Origin: Odontocerum albicorne
Taxonomy: Eukaryota; Arthropoda; Insecta; Trichoptera; Odontoceridae
Length of the DNA stretch: 64,000 nucleotides
Assembly (NCBI GenBank): GCA_949825065.1
Contig: OX463842.1
Location: 33,720,480-33,784,479, forward strand
Direction: 5' to 3'
Of this stretch, positions 12,835 to 24,358 are shown one piece after another. Position 1 is the stretch's first letter. Every line of letters starts with the position of its first letter. Both the position numbers and the translations under genes were made by a program. Below the pieces are notes generated by a model. The model did not search any database and was not told where the DNA came from. It saw only the letters and a program-made list of their open reading frames with translations.

Positions 12835-13125
12835 ATGGAACCTTTTAACATAACCGAAATAGTTATCGAGACATATTGATGAGCGTGGTCGGGAGACAAC
12901 AACGTGTTCGGCCACTGGAGTAGGCACGGTACTTTTTGTTCGTAATCGTACGTTTTATGAATCGCACGTGAACAGGCAAAGGCTCGTATGATCTTTACTA
13001 CTAGACGAACTCCTTGGCCTGACTGGAACCCACTTTTGTTTTTTTTTTCGGGTAAATGGAATCTCAAATCCCGGAGTGTACGTCAAGCATCTTCCTAACT
13101 AGGCCAAGGAAGCTGTCAAAATCAG
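12835..13125 (-). mobile_element. tRNA-derived SINE, family 2, minus strand
   Basis: Minus strand: a head GCTTCCTTGGCCTAGTTAGG with a decayed B box, then a body containing CTACTCCAGTGGCCGAACAC, GTTGTCTCCCGACCACGCTC and ATCAATATGTC. The same ordered body words occur at 24745-25075 and 61610-61960. Confidence 0.65.
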
Positions 13126-13189
13126 GTATTGGTTTTTAGAGGTCCAGAAAAAACAAGAATCGCTCTCGCAAGTGTTTTCGATACATATT

Positions 13190-14150
13190 ATACATACATA
13201 CCATCACGTCATTTTTGTAAGCTTAGATGACAAAGCGCCAAACTTTCCTAACTCGATAATTATATTTCGCCTCTTTCACATCCATACAACTCCTACGATT
13301 TCTAAAACTTCTTACATTCCTTTCTTTCAAAATAGAATGCACGTGATCCAACTATACTTCCTTAATCTTCCTCTGCTACGCCTTCCACTCACATTTGCAC
13401 TGTATATTTGTTTTGTTAGTCTTTCTTCGTACATTCTTTCCACATACCCAAACCATATCAGAATGCTCTTCTTCATCTCACTCAACACATGAGTCTTAAG
13501 TTTACATTCATCCATTATCATTAAATTCCGTTTTCTGTTATATTCTCATCCCAGCTTTTTTTTATTCGGCTCATTTCCGTTTTTTTCACGTTTAGGTTTA
13601 CTTCTATAATTATCCCTCGTAATTATTCCAGCATCTGAAAAAATACTTCTTCTATAGCAGAATTTCTCAACTAGCTCTGTTTCATTGATCACCCACACAT
13701 CACATTTACTTTTCCTATCACATTTTTTCTATCATCATGTCTATGGATTTCGCTACACTCATTCCATATTTTTCTCTTTATATCTCTCATATGCTACAGT
13801 TTATATGTCAATGTCAACCTCATCCTCCGTTTAACCTACCATGTCATCGCATAAAATCATGAACACACATTCCCATTCGACATTTATATGCCACCCATTA
13901 ACCTCTGTTGCTCCTTCACACATGAATCTATATAAATTTTAAACAACCAGGCTAGCAGAACATATCCTTGCTTTACCCCTTTTAAAATATTAACCACTCA
14001 GTCAAGGCACCTTTTACTCTAATATTATACATGATTTACTTTCTGCATACAATGACGCAATCTCACGTATTAATATCCAACATCATATTCATTCAATATT
14101 TTCCATAGTTTGTCTCTTATAACGCGGTAATATTATTTTTCAAAATGCAC
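13190..14150 (-). mobile_element. LINE family A fragment with reverse transcriptase remnants
   Basis: This is the longest readable family A copy. On the minus strand, from about 14120: RDKLWKILNEYDVG, then GVKQGYVLLAWLFKIYIDSC (the GV.QG...SP.LF motif of the palm), MRCHGRLNGG, then CDVWVINETELVEKFCYRRS, corresponding to the C.Y.V...E.....FCYLGS region, then MDECKLKTHVLSEMKKS and WFGYVERM..ERLTKQIYSANVSGRRSRGRLRK. The 3' end is the CATACCATCACG block at 13190-13210. There are many frameshifts and stops, and the catalytic YADD is lost (DDM remains near 13850). The element is dead. Confidence 0.75.
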
Positions 14151-15261
14151 AATACAAGTTTTTAGTTGTTACCATACATGTTTCTCAAGCATACGCAAAG
14201 AGAAAATCTGATCAATGTATCATTTTCTACCTTAAAAAAGGCACCTAAAGAATGCCACACTTTATTTAAATCTTTCTTCTCACTCTAAAAGAATGTTTCG
14301 TTGCAATTCACTTTCTACACTCAGTACACTTATAACTTTGTAACATCCATCCTCTATTTTTGCTCCCTTAATTTTATTTTACGGATCTTTTAATTCGATA
14401 TTAATCTCACATTGAAACACGAAACCAATTTTATTTTCACAAATACAACTATGCTTACATAAAATATTGTAAGTCAATAGTATATTTTACATCGTAAATT
14501 GAGTTATATTGAACGATGGATATTTCATTTCACATTTCCACCGACAAAGTATTATTTCACACTTTTAATACTTTTCCTTATGATCGTATAATCTTAGTGC
14601 CCCTTCTTCTTACATAAGATACAATTTACCCCCTCTCACATTCAGGTAAACTCTCTTAAGTTCCAGATGACAAATTATCATCACGCTTTCTTAGGGAAAC
14701 GATCGTTCTGGTTTCACTTCAAATTCTTCCTTCGTGATTAATTAAATCCTCCCCCTTAATCCCTTCGGTGGATTAATCTGTGACGGAAGGATATCAGGCA
14801 TCTCGACAGATGCATTTACGTGAGACAAGAGATAACCGAGCTCGAGGAGCAAGTAAGGTAGGCAATTTTAATTCCCTAAATCGCCGCTGAAGCCTTTAAA
14901 AAGGCCTAATGAATCCAGATAAACCCTGGAAATCTTGGATCATCCACGTAAGCCTCAAAATGTTCAACGTAATTTCACTATTTATTTTGATTATAAGGCT
15001 TTCAAATATATTTTTGGACATTTTACTGAGATATTTGCAAGAAACTTCGTGCTACTTATGGTACGTCAAATTTGTAAAATTTATGTCTTTCGTAGTTATT
15101 ATGTAAGAAAAACAAATTAATTTTCCAACAATAAAGTTGCAACCGTTTTTTCAAGCGAACGTGTCGACTTCTCATCAAAAAGTAACATACACATACATAG
15201 GAATACAATTACATCGAAACATGTAAAGCGAAAAAATGTGAAATAAAATTCAAACTTACAT
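14151..15261. other. No recognised gene
   Basis: A diffuse pyrimidine-rich stretch follows the LINE and may be its more decayed upstream part. Two short overlapping open frames at about 14909-15120 show no domain. Confidence 0.35.
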
Positions 15262-15940
15262 ACATACCATCACGCCGTTTGCCTATCGGGGTAGGCAGAG
15301 AGGAGATAGAGCGCCAGACTTACATATCGTACCATACACATCTTTCGCTTATTTTACATCCATACACCTTATACAACTCCTACGATTTCTCAGTTTTTTT
15401 ACGTTTCCTTCTCTCAAAATTTTAATTCACGTGATCCAACCATACTTTTCTTAGCCTTCTTCTACCGTGCCTTTCACTCATATTTGCACAGTATATTTGT
15501 TATTTTAGTATTTCTTTATTCATTTGTTTCCTCAAGCCCAAACTATCTCCGAGTGCTCCTCTTTTTCCTACTCAAACACACCAGCTTTATGTTCACATTT
15601 ATCCATAATCACTTAATTCCTTTATTCTGTCATACATTGTCACCCCATATATTTTTCTCAGCGCATGCATTTTCTGCAGCTTTTATTCGGCTCCCTTAAG
15701 TATTTTCAACTTTCATATTTTCTCTTCATATATAAAAGTTGGTACTTAAAAACTGTTGTGGACAGAATATCTTAGCAGAATTTGATACTAACGGGTTCGA
15801 GTATATTTGTTGTAGTGCCCTATTGACTTTATTTCGCTACACGCCGTTCGATATCTCTTGTTGCTGTTCCATCATCTTGAAAAGTACTTCTTAAATAGCA
15901 GAATTCCTTAACTTGCTCTAATCTTTCATTTCTCATTTAT
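15262..15940 (-). mobile_element. LINE family A 3' end, minus strand
   Basis: It begins with ACATACATACCATCACGCCG (the element's 3' tail) and continues through the same blocks as 13190-13700: complements of the R-S-V-L-S-A-Y-P, QIYSANVSG and WFGHVER regions, then AGCAGAATTCCTTAACTTGC, equivalent to AGCAGAATTTCTCAACTAGC in the longer copy. The frame is broken throughout. Confidence 0.7.
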
Positions 15941-16166
15941 GCTGAATTATCGAACGACTTACAAAAAATATACTATGGGCTGAATAATCGAACGACTTAC
16001 AAAAAAATATACTATGGGCTGAATTATCGAACGACTTACAAAAAAATATACAATGGGCTGAATTATCGAACGACTTACAAAAAAATATACTATGAGCTGA
16101 ATTATCGAACGACTTACAAAAAAATATACTATGGGCTGAATTATCGAACGACTTACAAAAAAAAAT
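15941..16166. repeat. 39-bp tandem repeat, six copies
   Basis: The unit is GCTGAATTATCGAACGACTT, then ACAAAAAAATATACTATGG. Copies are 38-39 bases long and nearly identical. The minus-strand frame across it gives a periodic FCKSFDNSAHSIF peptide only because 39 is divisible by three. No spacers. Confidence 0.95.
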
Positions 16167-16304
16167 AATTAACTTACACCGTGACTTGAGTGTGCAACAA
16201 GAACATATTCTGTATTCTCTATATATTAACATTATCAACTTTACATTGCTCACTGGCTGGGAACACCCAAATTTGTGTGAATAGTCAAACTATCATAAAT
16301 ACCT

Positions 16305-16620
16305 CAATGTTGACCTCGATGACCTAGTTGGTAAGGTGCCTGTCTTCTAGCCCGGGGGCTGTAGATTCGATTCCCGTAGAAAACCAAATTCTTTTAAAAT
16401 ATGGTTCCAGTCAATAACCCTGTGGCTTAGTTGTTAATGGTCTTCCACCCAGGGTTTGCGGGTTCGATTCCCGTTTGATCTCAGGTTTTTTTTAAAATAT
16501 AAGTCTGTTTTTCACTTAAGATCTCTTAAACATCTTGGTTTGTTGAAAGATATTGCTACATGGCAATAAGTCCCCCAGGTTTTTTTTTGTATATAACGGA
16601 ATTGTATAATATAACTACCT
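16305..16620 (+). mobile_element. Dimeric tRNA-derived SINE, family 1
   Basis: There are two tRNA-like heads in tandem. The first has A box GACCTAGTTGGTAAGGTGCC and B box GATTCGATTCCCG; the second (from about 16418) has TGGCTTAGTTGTTAATGGTC and GGGTTCGATTCCCG. They are followed by the family tail with TTCACTTAAGATCTCTTAAA and TACATGGCAATAAG. The second head plus tail is also found as a monomer at 17370-17560. Confidence 0.75.
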
Positions 16621-17369
16621 GAAACCCACGCAAAATCATTAGAAGTAAATAGACTAGTTTAACTGAAAAATAGAAAAATAAAAAGTGCTTCGTAATATCT
16701 TTTTCACAGCACGACGCTTATTGGCTTGCTCTTCAGTCCCTTGTTGTTGCTGAGCTTATCGATAATTTCGTATTTGCTGAACATATTTTATATTGGGGCA
16801 TTCTTCTTATTCGCAGTCTTAAAATACAGTCAAATTCCAATTATTTAATGATTTATCAAAGCACATGTCATTTCAATTGTTTTTTTTTTTAATCGAAGTT
16901 TATTTTGTTCTACCATATTTTTATTAAATTCACATCATTTCAAGTATTTGCAGGTGGATCAATCCATTTCTATATTAAAATGAGTACTGATTAGTTTTTT
17001 ATTTAAGCTCACTTTTAAAAACATTATTTTGTTGTGAAAATACTTAAAATATTGCAAGTTTTTTAAAATATTGTAATTGTATGTTGTTTGTTTTAAGATT
17101 TTTTTGTGTAACAATTCCTTTTAATAGTTAATATTGAGGCTTTGAAATTCTTAATAATCTTCATTAGTTTTCTAAGTTATTAATCATTTTATGTTTAATC
17201 ACTTCGAAAACTTGTGACAACATTTAAAAAAAACATTAAAAAAAATAATTTGACATTTAAAAAGAATTCGTATATACGCCGTTTTTCTTTAATTATAATT
17301 GATACATCTTTGTATATACCATACCTAATGTACTTTTATCTGTTTCATTATATTATATTTTTTTCTTTC

Positions 17370-17575
17370 AATAACCCTTTGGCTTAGTTGGTAATGGTCT
17401 TCCACCCCGGGTTTGCGGGTTCGATTCCCGTTTGATCTCAGTTTTTTGTTTAAATATAAGTCTGTTTTTTACTTACGGCTTCTTTACATATTTCTGGTTA
17501 GTTGGAAGAGATTACCACATGGCAATATGACCACCATGTGTTGTAAAATCGAAATCGTATACAGTACATATCTAT
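17370..17575 (+). mobile_element. tRNA-derived SINE, family 1
   Basis: Head TTTGGCTTAGTTGGTAATGG, B box GGGTTCGATTCCCG, then GATCTCAG, the ACTTACGGCTTCTTTACATA body and the tail GTTGGAAGAGATTACCACAT with GGCAATATGACC. It is nearly identical in the head to the second unit at 16418. Confidence 0.75.
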
Positions 17576-17744
17576 TTTCATGTTTTTTTTTAGTTTTTCA
17601 ATTATTATCTTTTTTCTACCATCCGAAGTTATCGAGAAATCTTCCTATTATTTTTTATTTAATTTTGATTTATTTGGTAGATATGCATTTGACTATAAAA
17701 GATAATACAATACTTGTATTTTTTCCTTAATTTATATTTTTATT

Positions 17745-17900
17745 GACCACCGTAGCTTCCGTTGTTTAATTGGTTGATCGCTTGTACACTTGGGTTTACG
17801 GTTCTATTCTTGATGGTCTTCAAATAAAAAATGTCCCAACTTTTTGATGGCCCTGTAACATTTTTCGGATTGGCTGAAATAAATTTGCACATCATTTTGT
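17745..17900 (+). mobile_element. Decayed tRNA-headed repeat
   Basis: CACCGTAGCTTCCGTTGTTT, then AATTGGTTGATCG and GGTTTACGGTTCTATTC have the spacing and words of tRNA A and B boxes but are strongly diverged. The following sequence does not match the SINE tails in this window. Confidence 0.3.
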
Positions 17901-18534
17901 CAAGTTGTACAATTAATTGATTTGCAATACAATACGACTCATTCCTTATTCCCACATTTTCGTAACGAACTATGATTTTAAGGGGAAATTTGTTTTTTCT
18001 GATGCCTAAAAATACTTCGTAATGTTTTTACCGTTTAAATTTTTTTTTCGGTAAGTCAATTTTCGGTAAGTCCATTTTGTCCTTCGGATTATTTTTTTAT
18101 AGATATATTTATAGAATGATGAAATGTTCATTGAATAAATCGGTTTATTTAAGTAAAATGGAGTTTTATTAAATATTCTTTTTTTTTCAATAAATGAGGA
18201 GCTAATATTGAATACATTTAATTAAATACCCTTTGAACAAAGACACCAATGGCTTTGAGAAATGGAAATGAAAATACTCGACAAAGACGTAAAAGAATTG
18301 ATTCTTCAGTTCCTTCAAACGTAACAAATTTTACAATTCAAAAGATAAATTGAAATTATTTTATCTCTATTAAAATATTTGACCTTTGAAAACTTAATTG
18401 ATGAATATTTGTAGTTATTATTATATTTTATTGAACGCATATAACTCGGAATATTCATGAAATTACGTATAGTACTCTTATAAACTTTATTTAGTAAAAT
18501 TGTTACATATGTGAGATTGTATCATATTATATAA

Positions 18535-18975
18535 TAATTTTAAGAGGAGAAGAAAATTTGTAGAAGTGCGTGCAGTGAGAATAATTATGGGATGACAATT
18601 TATGACAGAATACGGAATGAAGTGATTAGGGATGAATGCGAACTTCAGTCTGATGTGTTGAGTAAGATGAAGAAGACCACTGAGAAATGACCACTGGCAC
18701 GTTAAACGAATGAATGAAAAAATATTAATGAAACAAATATACAGTGCAAATGTGAGTGAAAAGTGTAACAGAGGAATACCAAACAAGTTATGGTTGGATC
18801 AAGTGAATTATATTTTGAAAGAAGGAAACGTAGAAAGTCAGAGAAATCACAGGAGTTGTATGAGTTAGTGTATGAGTGTGGAAGAGTCGAAGGATGCGTG
18901 TCGAGATAGGACAATTTTGCGACCTGTCCTCTTGGCCTACCTTGACAGGAAAACAGCGTGATGGTATTGCATATA
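18535..18975 (+). mobile_element. LINE family A 3' end, plus strand
   Basis: The plus strand encodes in broken frames IRNEVIRDECELQSDVLSKM, then KQIYSANVSE, LWLDQVNYILKEGNVESQ, and ends in YLDRKTA before the 3' block GCGTGATGGTA. This corresponds to the last about 130 residues of the family A protein plus its 3' end. Confidence 0.7.
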
Positions 18976-19152
18976 TGTAATATATAAATGCTGATTTATT
19001 GTTATCTCGAAATTTTGAGGATGAAAATTCAAGAATCACATATTCATTAATTTTTATGTTGTTTATAGTTAAGGCATTAACGTTGTGGAGGTTTAAAGAC
19101 ATTGTAATTTATTTTTATCAAACACTGTTTATTCCACTTTTTTTGTGACGGT

Positions 19153-19196
19153 ATAACCCTACCGGTTTCAAGGCTTTCACCTCATCTTCAGGGGAG
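19153..19196 (-). ncRNA. Hammerhead ribozyme (left arm)
   Basis: Minus strand: CTGAAGA core, stem II AGGT-GAAA-GCCT (three pairs plus a wobble with a GNRA loop), GAAA, ACCGGT stem III, GTA cleavage triplet, and stem I CCC with GGG. All conserved core positions are present. Confidence 0.75.
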
Positions 19197-19217
19197 CGCA
19201 AACAAGTATTGTTTGCG

Positions 19218-19262
19218 CTCCCCTGAAGATGAGTTGAAAGCCTTGAAACCGGTAGGGTTATA
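19218..19262 (+). ncRNA. Hammerhead ribozyme (right arm)
   Basis: Core CTGAAGA at 19223-19229, GAAA at 19245-19248, then ACCGGT, GTA and GGG. Stem II is AGTT-GAAA-GCCT, weaker than in the left arm by one mismatch. Confidence 0.75.
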
Positions 19263-19329
19263 CCGTCACAAAAAAGTGGAATAAACAGTGTTTGATAAAA
19301 ATAAATTACAAAATTTATTTTTAACATTC

Positions 19330-20719
19330 TGCACCTTTAGATACAACCTTTGGTCTTTTCTCTTTTCATTGAGAAATCTTTTAAAAATCTGATCTTTGGA
19401 TTGAGTTATTAGGAATAATGTGATAAAACCAGACTTTTATTGCATACATTATCAAATACGATGTCCACAATTTCTTATATACATTTGCATAAAAGAATGG
19501 TTTTATATATTCTTTTAATACCCTTTAAATTACTTGGAATAAACTTTATTGAAAATATTTTATTTCACAATCAAATAATGTGTGAATCATTTTCTTATTA
19601 TATATATGTACATCCCATGTTACGAATAAACGATAATTCAGTTTTTCTCGAATATATTTTATCGTTTTACTTTCTATTTGATTCCTTTTATATAAGCTAT
19701 ACAAGAACATGATTTGAACTCGCCAAAAAAAAGTAAATCGGATTTCTTTACTAGAAAAGCGGTAAATTTTATCTTGCATGATAAACCTTTTTCTCGTTGT
19801 GCTTCATAGCTTTCCTCACTTCAATTGACTCTAGCAACTGTTCTGTCTTTATTCATTTCCCTTATTGCATATTCCGTATCCTTTCCAAAAGATTCGATTT
19901 CTAGACGAAATTTCAGCAACCCATCGTGTGTTATCAACATCTACATATATATAATATATTGCATAGATTGTTCTTTGTTGTTGTATATAACTCGGAAACG
20001 TTGCAGTGTTTTCTTTTTGGGTCAAGTTATAAATATTTTAGTATTAGATAAAAATAAACTTATTTATAACAATTTTTTTCTGAATACGTTTTTTTAGTAT
20101 TGATATTAGAACAACAGTGTTTGACTGTTCAATCTATCGGATTACTATGGCTAAGAAAAAATTCCCGACATGATCACTAAATGTGACGATAAGTTAATTG
20201 CATTTTTAGGTATTCGTTTCTTTTTTCTTTCTTCAGAATTGATTCTTCATTCAATCATTATTCCTTCGCATAGTTGTCGTAGTGCGGGTGTATCGACTGC
20301 TCAACTATTGTGTATAACAACCTAAAGAACATTCACGTAGTTACCATTTTATATAACTTCTCAGTGTTATTTTATGTCTGTGAAATATAATGTTTTACCG
20401 AATAATTTTTGAAAGAAGTACTAGACGGAGGCAATTTAAGCAGCACGTTTAAAAAGTTTAGAACACGTAATCAATTCCCAACCATTGCGTAATAAGTATT
20501 TTTAAAAACGGGTTGAAAATTTGTCTAAATTCTCCATTAGTATGCAACACCATTTAAGGATGACTCCGCTTGCCATGCCCCACCTCTTAAGTTTCTACAC
20601 CAATTTGTAAATTTTGTGTGACTTCAATAAATAAGACATTCCACTTTCCGTCCCAGCTTTTTTATAAGTTGTACAATAATTTATCTAAGCAATGATTTAT
20701 ATGAAAGTATTTTTTAATG
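19330..20719. other. No recognised gene
   Basis: AT-rich. The 90-codon frames at 19440-19712 and 19825-20097 have biased I, Y and F composition expected from AT-rich random sequence, and no recognisable domain. Confidence 0.4.
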
Positions 20720-20803
20720 AAATTAACGTTCCAACGGGAACCAAATTTACTTCTCCAGGTTGGGAGATAAGCGTCTTACCAACTAGGCCACGGAGGTCGC
20801 CTG
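20720..20803 (-). mobile_element. SINE head fragment, minus strand
   Basis: Minus strand: GCGACCTCCGTGGCCTAGTT, then GGTAAGACGC (A box) and the region of CCAACCTGGAGAAGTAAATT with a decayed B box. Only the tRNA-like head and the start of the body are visible. Confidence 0.55.
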
Positions 20804-21088
20804 TATACAACTAGAGTACTGTTTGCAACAAAAGTATAATACAATACAACGTATTGTATCAATACAAATATGTCAGGAATCAGTATCGTTATAATGACTA
20901 AATTATTGGAACAATAAGAGTTTTTTAATATTCTTTTATAAAGAGTTTTATCAATAAATTTCTCTCGTGGTACTCTACTTGTAAGAATTACGTATAAATC
21001 CGGTTGTAAAATGTCATTCTGTTCAAGTGAGATTTATGTATGTTTGACCGAGCCACAATCGGTCACCTTTATCCATTGTGACACTTTA

Positions 21089-21390
21089 GGCCCGTTCTCA
21101 CGGTTCAAGTTTAGTTGACCGATTAAAGTTGATCGAGACGACTTGAATCAGTTTTTGTTCACACGGTTCAAGTTTAGTTGACCGATTAAAGTTGATCGAC
21201 AAAAGTTGAATACGACAAATCGATAAACTCAGCGGGCATCCGGCGATTTGTTGATGACTCATAACTTGAACGATATAAAAAGTTGATCGACTCTATTAAA
21301 ACAAAGGTTCTCACTACAAATTTCATTCAACTTTTGTTGATCAACTTTAATCGGTCCGTTCAACTTGAATTCACATGTTCACACGTTTCG
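21089..21390. mobile_element. Small non-autonomous relative of the adjacent transposon
   Basis: It contains two left-end-like copies (GTTCTCACGGTTCAAGTTTA at about 21093 and GTTCACACGGTTCAAGTTTA at about 21155), inner palindromic words GTTGATCAACTTTA and GTTGATCGAC, and a complementary right end before 21384. The inner words and ends are those of the 21391-24358 element, without a transposase. It looks like a MITE, or a solo end plus a MITE. Confidence 0.65.
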
Positions 21391-24358
21391 GGCCCGTTCT
21401 CACGGTTCAACTTTAGTTGACCGATAAAAGTTGACCGACAAAAGTTGAATGCAATCTCTATTGAGAACTTTTGTTTCGATAAACTTGATCAACTTTTTAA
21501 AAAGATTGACCCAGTCAAACTTTATCGTTCAAGTTATGAGTCATTCGTCATTTGCTAGAATTGCATTTGCATTTAATTTTCGTCAGTGCAGTATTATGGC
21601 ACCACTGTTTGCGTGGAAGATTCCATTTTCATAATAATAGTGTATATCCAGGTAAAGGAGTTTTGAGAAAAATAAGATTTTGTAAAATTTGCTTAGATTA
21701 AATAAATACCATTGCTATCATTTTAGAAGCAGTTTTATTTTAAAAATATAATTATTTCATAATATTGGAACGTAATAATTAAGAGAAAATAAAAGTTTTT
21801 ATTAAGTACAAAAACATTTTAAATCGTGTGAATAAATGGAGATACTTCACTATTATTCTGAAAAAAAGTGAAAATATATATGTTAACAAAAACATGACAA
21901 AGCATTGTGGTATGATTTTATCTGTAACTAATACAAAAATTTTATTGGATTCATTATTAATCGTATATTATCTCATCATCAGAATCTCTATCCTTGATTT
22001 CTGACATAAATGAACGTGTTTCTAGTTCAGTAGGTAGGTTTTTATAAAAATTAGCAAAATTAGGTGGGATGAACGAAAGTAAATTCATCATGTACCTTTT
22101 TTTGGAAGAAGAAATGGATCTTCTGGAATTGTATAATAAATTTTGGTGAACATTTGATAGAACATCGAATCGTCTTCCGGGACCTCTTATGTCTAAATTC
22201 ACTGAATAAAATCTACCTCTGTATTGAAAGTTTCCTTAAATTTAAAAATCATGGGAGACGACGTCTCATATCGAAGCCATCGTATTTTTAGCCAATTAAA
22301 ATCATAACCACAAACTGTTTTTTTTTCTATTTGTAACAGAATCCTCCAGATTTTTGGTAGGTAGAAATTCAGTTCTGTGTACTTTTACCACTTTAAACTT
22401 GGGCAGTTTTCGTTTTGCATTTTTTATGATTTATATCCAGTATTTGGGCCCAAAAATATAATTATGACTGCGGCTTGATTTTTCGATAATCCCGAACTCC
22501 GCATCATTGGGCAAGGAATAGTGCCCAGGAAGTAAAAAACTGTGATCAATAGTTTCTATGGCAATGTTAGTATCCCGAAGTAACTTCATTAATGATAAAG
22601 TAAGTTTTATATTTCTATTTTGTCCAGTGCATGAATCCGAATACATAATAATGTGTTTGTTAGACGAAGCATTTTCTTTATGTATTTTATTAACACTGAC
22701 GCAATATCTTGAGATCCACGCCCACCTTTTGTTTCACCCCAAGTATACATATGTCCCACTCCATTATTAAAACAATGAATGCCAAAGTTGTAAATATAAA
22801 GATTTCGTTTTAATATGTAATAGATGTTGTGAGCTTTGGGAATGGAAGAGCTTTTTGGAGATCGAAAGTAATAACGTAACTTTGAGTTATTTCATTTTTA
22901 TAATCCATTTTCAAACATTCTCTATGTTAGCTTGTCCTGCTTTCCGCAAATGTAGATGTTTTTCATTTATGATACTCGTAACATTCTTCAACTCCGGATT
23001 AACCTCTACTTTCATTTTCATTTCTAATTCATCACACAAACGATGAGTATCTCGGTTAGGTAATTTGAAACTTGGGTTAAACTTTCTGTTAAAAATATGA
23101 TAATAATATTTGAATTTTTCGGTTCGATTCTATTTTCTTCGTATTGTCCCTTATACAAATCGTACATTTTGCGGAGAGTCAATGCCGGATTCAAGTGGTT
23201 TCTGTTCGAATTCTGTACTCTGGAGTAATGGCTTTGATAGGCTGGAAAGGAATTAATATGTGCAACTATATCGGAATCATCTAGTTTTCTGGTGGAAGTT
23301 TTTCCGCGTTCGTCAACAGTTTCCTAAACATTTTTTCTTGGAAATACATATTTACTATATAGCCTGCCATCGCTTATTTGAAACGTATTTAAGAAAAACG
23401 TTTTGCATACTTCGACACTTTTATCTTCCAATTTCAAAAAGTAAGAAAATGAAATTGTTTTCCCTTAACGTGAGTTATCCGCGGGACGTTTGCGGTGCGG
23501 TGTACTAGTTTAGATTAGACCAGGCCGAAAATAAATGAATTTTGAATACCATAATCACCTAATTTCCAAAATGAATTAAAATTTTGTTTCCTCTCGTCTT
23601 CTTTTATTTTTTCAATGCCTTTTTTATGCATTTGCAATCTTTGTTTACAAATATTTTTTTAATCACAACATTTGCTTTCTTGGTGACATATTCTTGGCCA
23701 CAGTTTCGTAATCTTTTACGTTGATTAATTTTCCACGTAGCTGGACGTCTTAACATTTTCTTAGTTTTCTTGACCTCTTGACCTTCATTTTCCTGATTAT
23801 CATCAGCTTGTTGGTTTATTCCTGACATCTGCTCGGCCTCAGATGCATCTAAAAAATAGTATAATAACAAATTTCATGCCCCCTAACTTTACGTTTTAAA
23901 TATGTGAAATTTAGATAAATAATTAAAATATGTTAGCTTTTTAAAGGTGGGATAAACATAATACGGTCAAAAACATAAACTTTAAATATTATCATCTCTA
24001 TAAAGTGCTTTAAAATACTCAATGTTGGAATTATAAATGTTATTTTCAAAACGACGTTTCTTACGATTTTTGCTTATGTTAAATAAAATTGTTTTTAGTT
24101 CTTCTTTTAACAAAATAGTTATTGTCTGCACAACTTCACACACAACTGCTTTCGACGCCATTTTTAATTAACTGAATAGTTTCAACTTGAAAGCAAATGG
24201 CGACACTTGAACGATAAAGTTTGACTGGGTCAACTTTTAGTTGATCAACTAAAAAGTTGATCAACTTTATTAAAACAAAGGTTCTCACGTCAAATTTCAT
24301 TCAACTTTAGTTGATCAACTTTTATCGGTCAACTAAACTTGAACCGTGAGAACACGCC
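21391..24358. mobile_element. DNA transposon with about 150-bp inverted repeats and broken transposase
   Basis: The left end starts GGCCCGTTCTCACGGTTCAA. The right end, read on the minus strand, starts GGCGTGTTCTCACGGTTCAA (18 of 20 match). Similarity continues inward about 150 bases through GTTGACCGATAAAAGTTGA and GACCCAGTCAAACTTTATCG. The inverted repeats are studded with the palindrome AAGTTGATCAACTT. A decayed transposase lies inside on the minus strand. I could not fix a target site duplication. The superfamily is not assigned; the transposase is of the type with an SD.C.GQNRN motif that is widespread in arthropod genomes. Confidence 0.75.
21957..24161 (-). pseudogene. Transposase of the 21391-24358 element, broken into several frames
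   Basis: From the right end inward: a 59-codon frame at 24161-23982 starts MASKAVVCEVVQ. A frame at 23870-23604 contains MLRRPATWKINQRKRLRNCG, then QEYVTKKANVV and a C-K-C cluster. FNSFWKLGDYGIQNSFIF follows around 23570-23510. Then comes HINSFPAYQSHYSR (about 23260), then YYYHIFNRKFNPSFKLPNRD and HLHLRKAGQA (about 23105-22930), then YSDSCTGQNRNIKLTLSLM at 22640-22590 with IETIDHSFLLPGHYSLPNDA, and an end piece to 21957. The order matches one protein of 500 or more residues. The SDSCTGQNRN and E-K segments probably carry catalytic acids. At least four frame breaks make it inactive. Confidence 0.7.

Larger units (their letters stand above)
19050..19320. mobile_element. Head-to-head pair of Penelope-like ends, large palindrome
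   Basis: From about 19107 to 19310 two copies of the terminal block face each other about a centre near 19206. The left one is on the minus strand and the right one on the plus strand, and each has a hammerhead. Arms are about 100 bases and nearly identical, both containing CCGGTAGGGTTATACCGTCA and AAGTGGAATAAACAGTGTTT. The left flank carries the TTTATAGTTAAGGCATTAAC outer tail. This unit could fold into a very long hairpin. Confidence 0.8.

Noticed and set aside
10591..16166. CRISPR-like arrays (25-bp and 39-bp repeats)
   Set aside because: Direct tandem repeats with no spacers, in eukaryotic intron DNA.
15933..16253. Minus-strand frame with repeated FCKSFDNSAH
   Set aside because: The 39-bp unit is divisible by three, so periodic peptide is expected; no domain.
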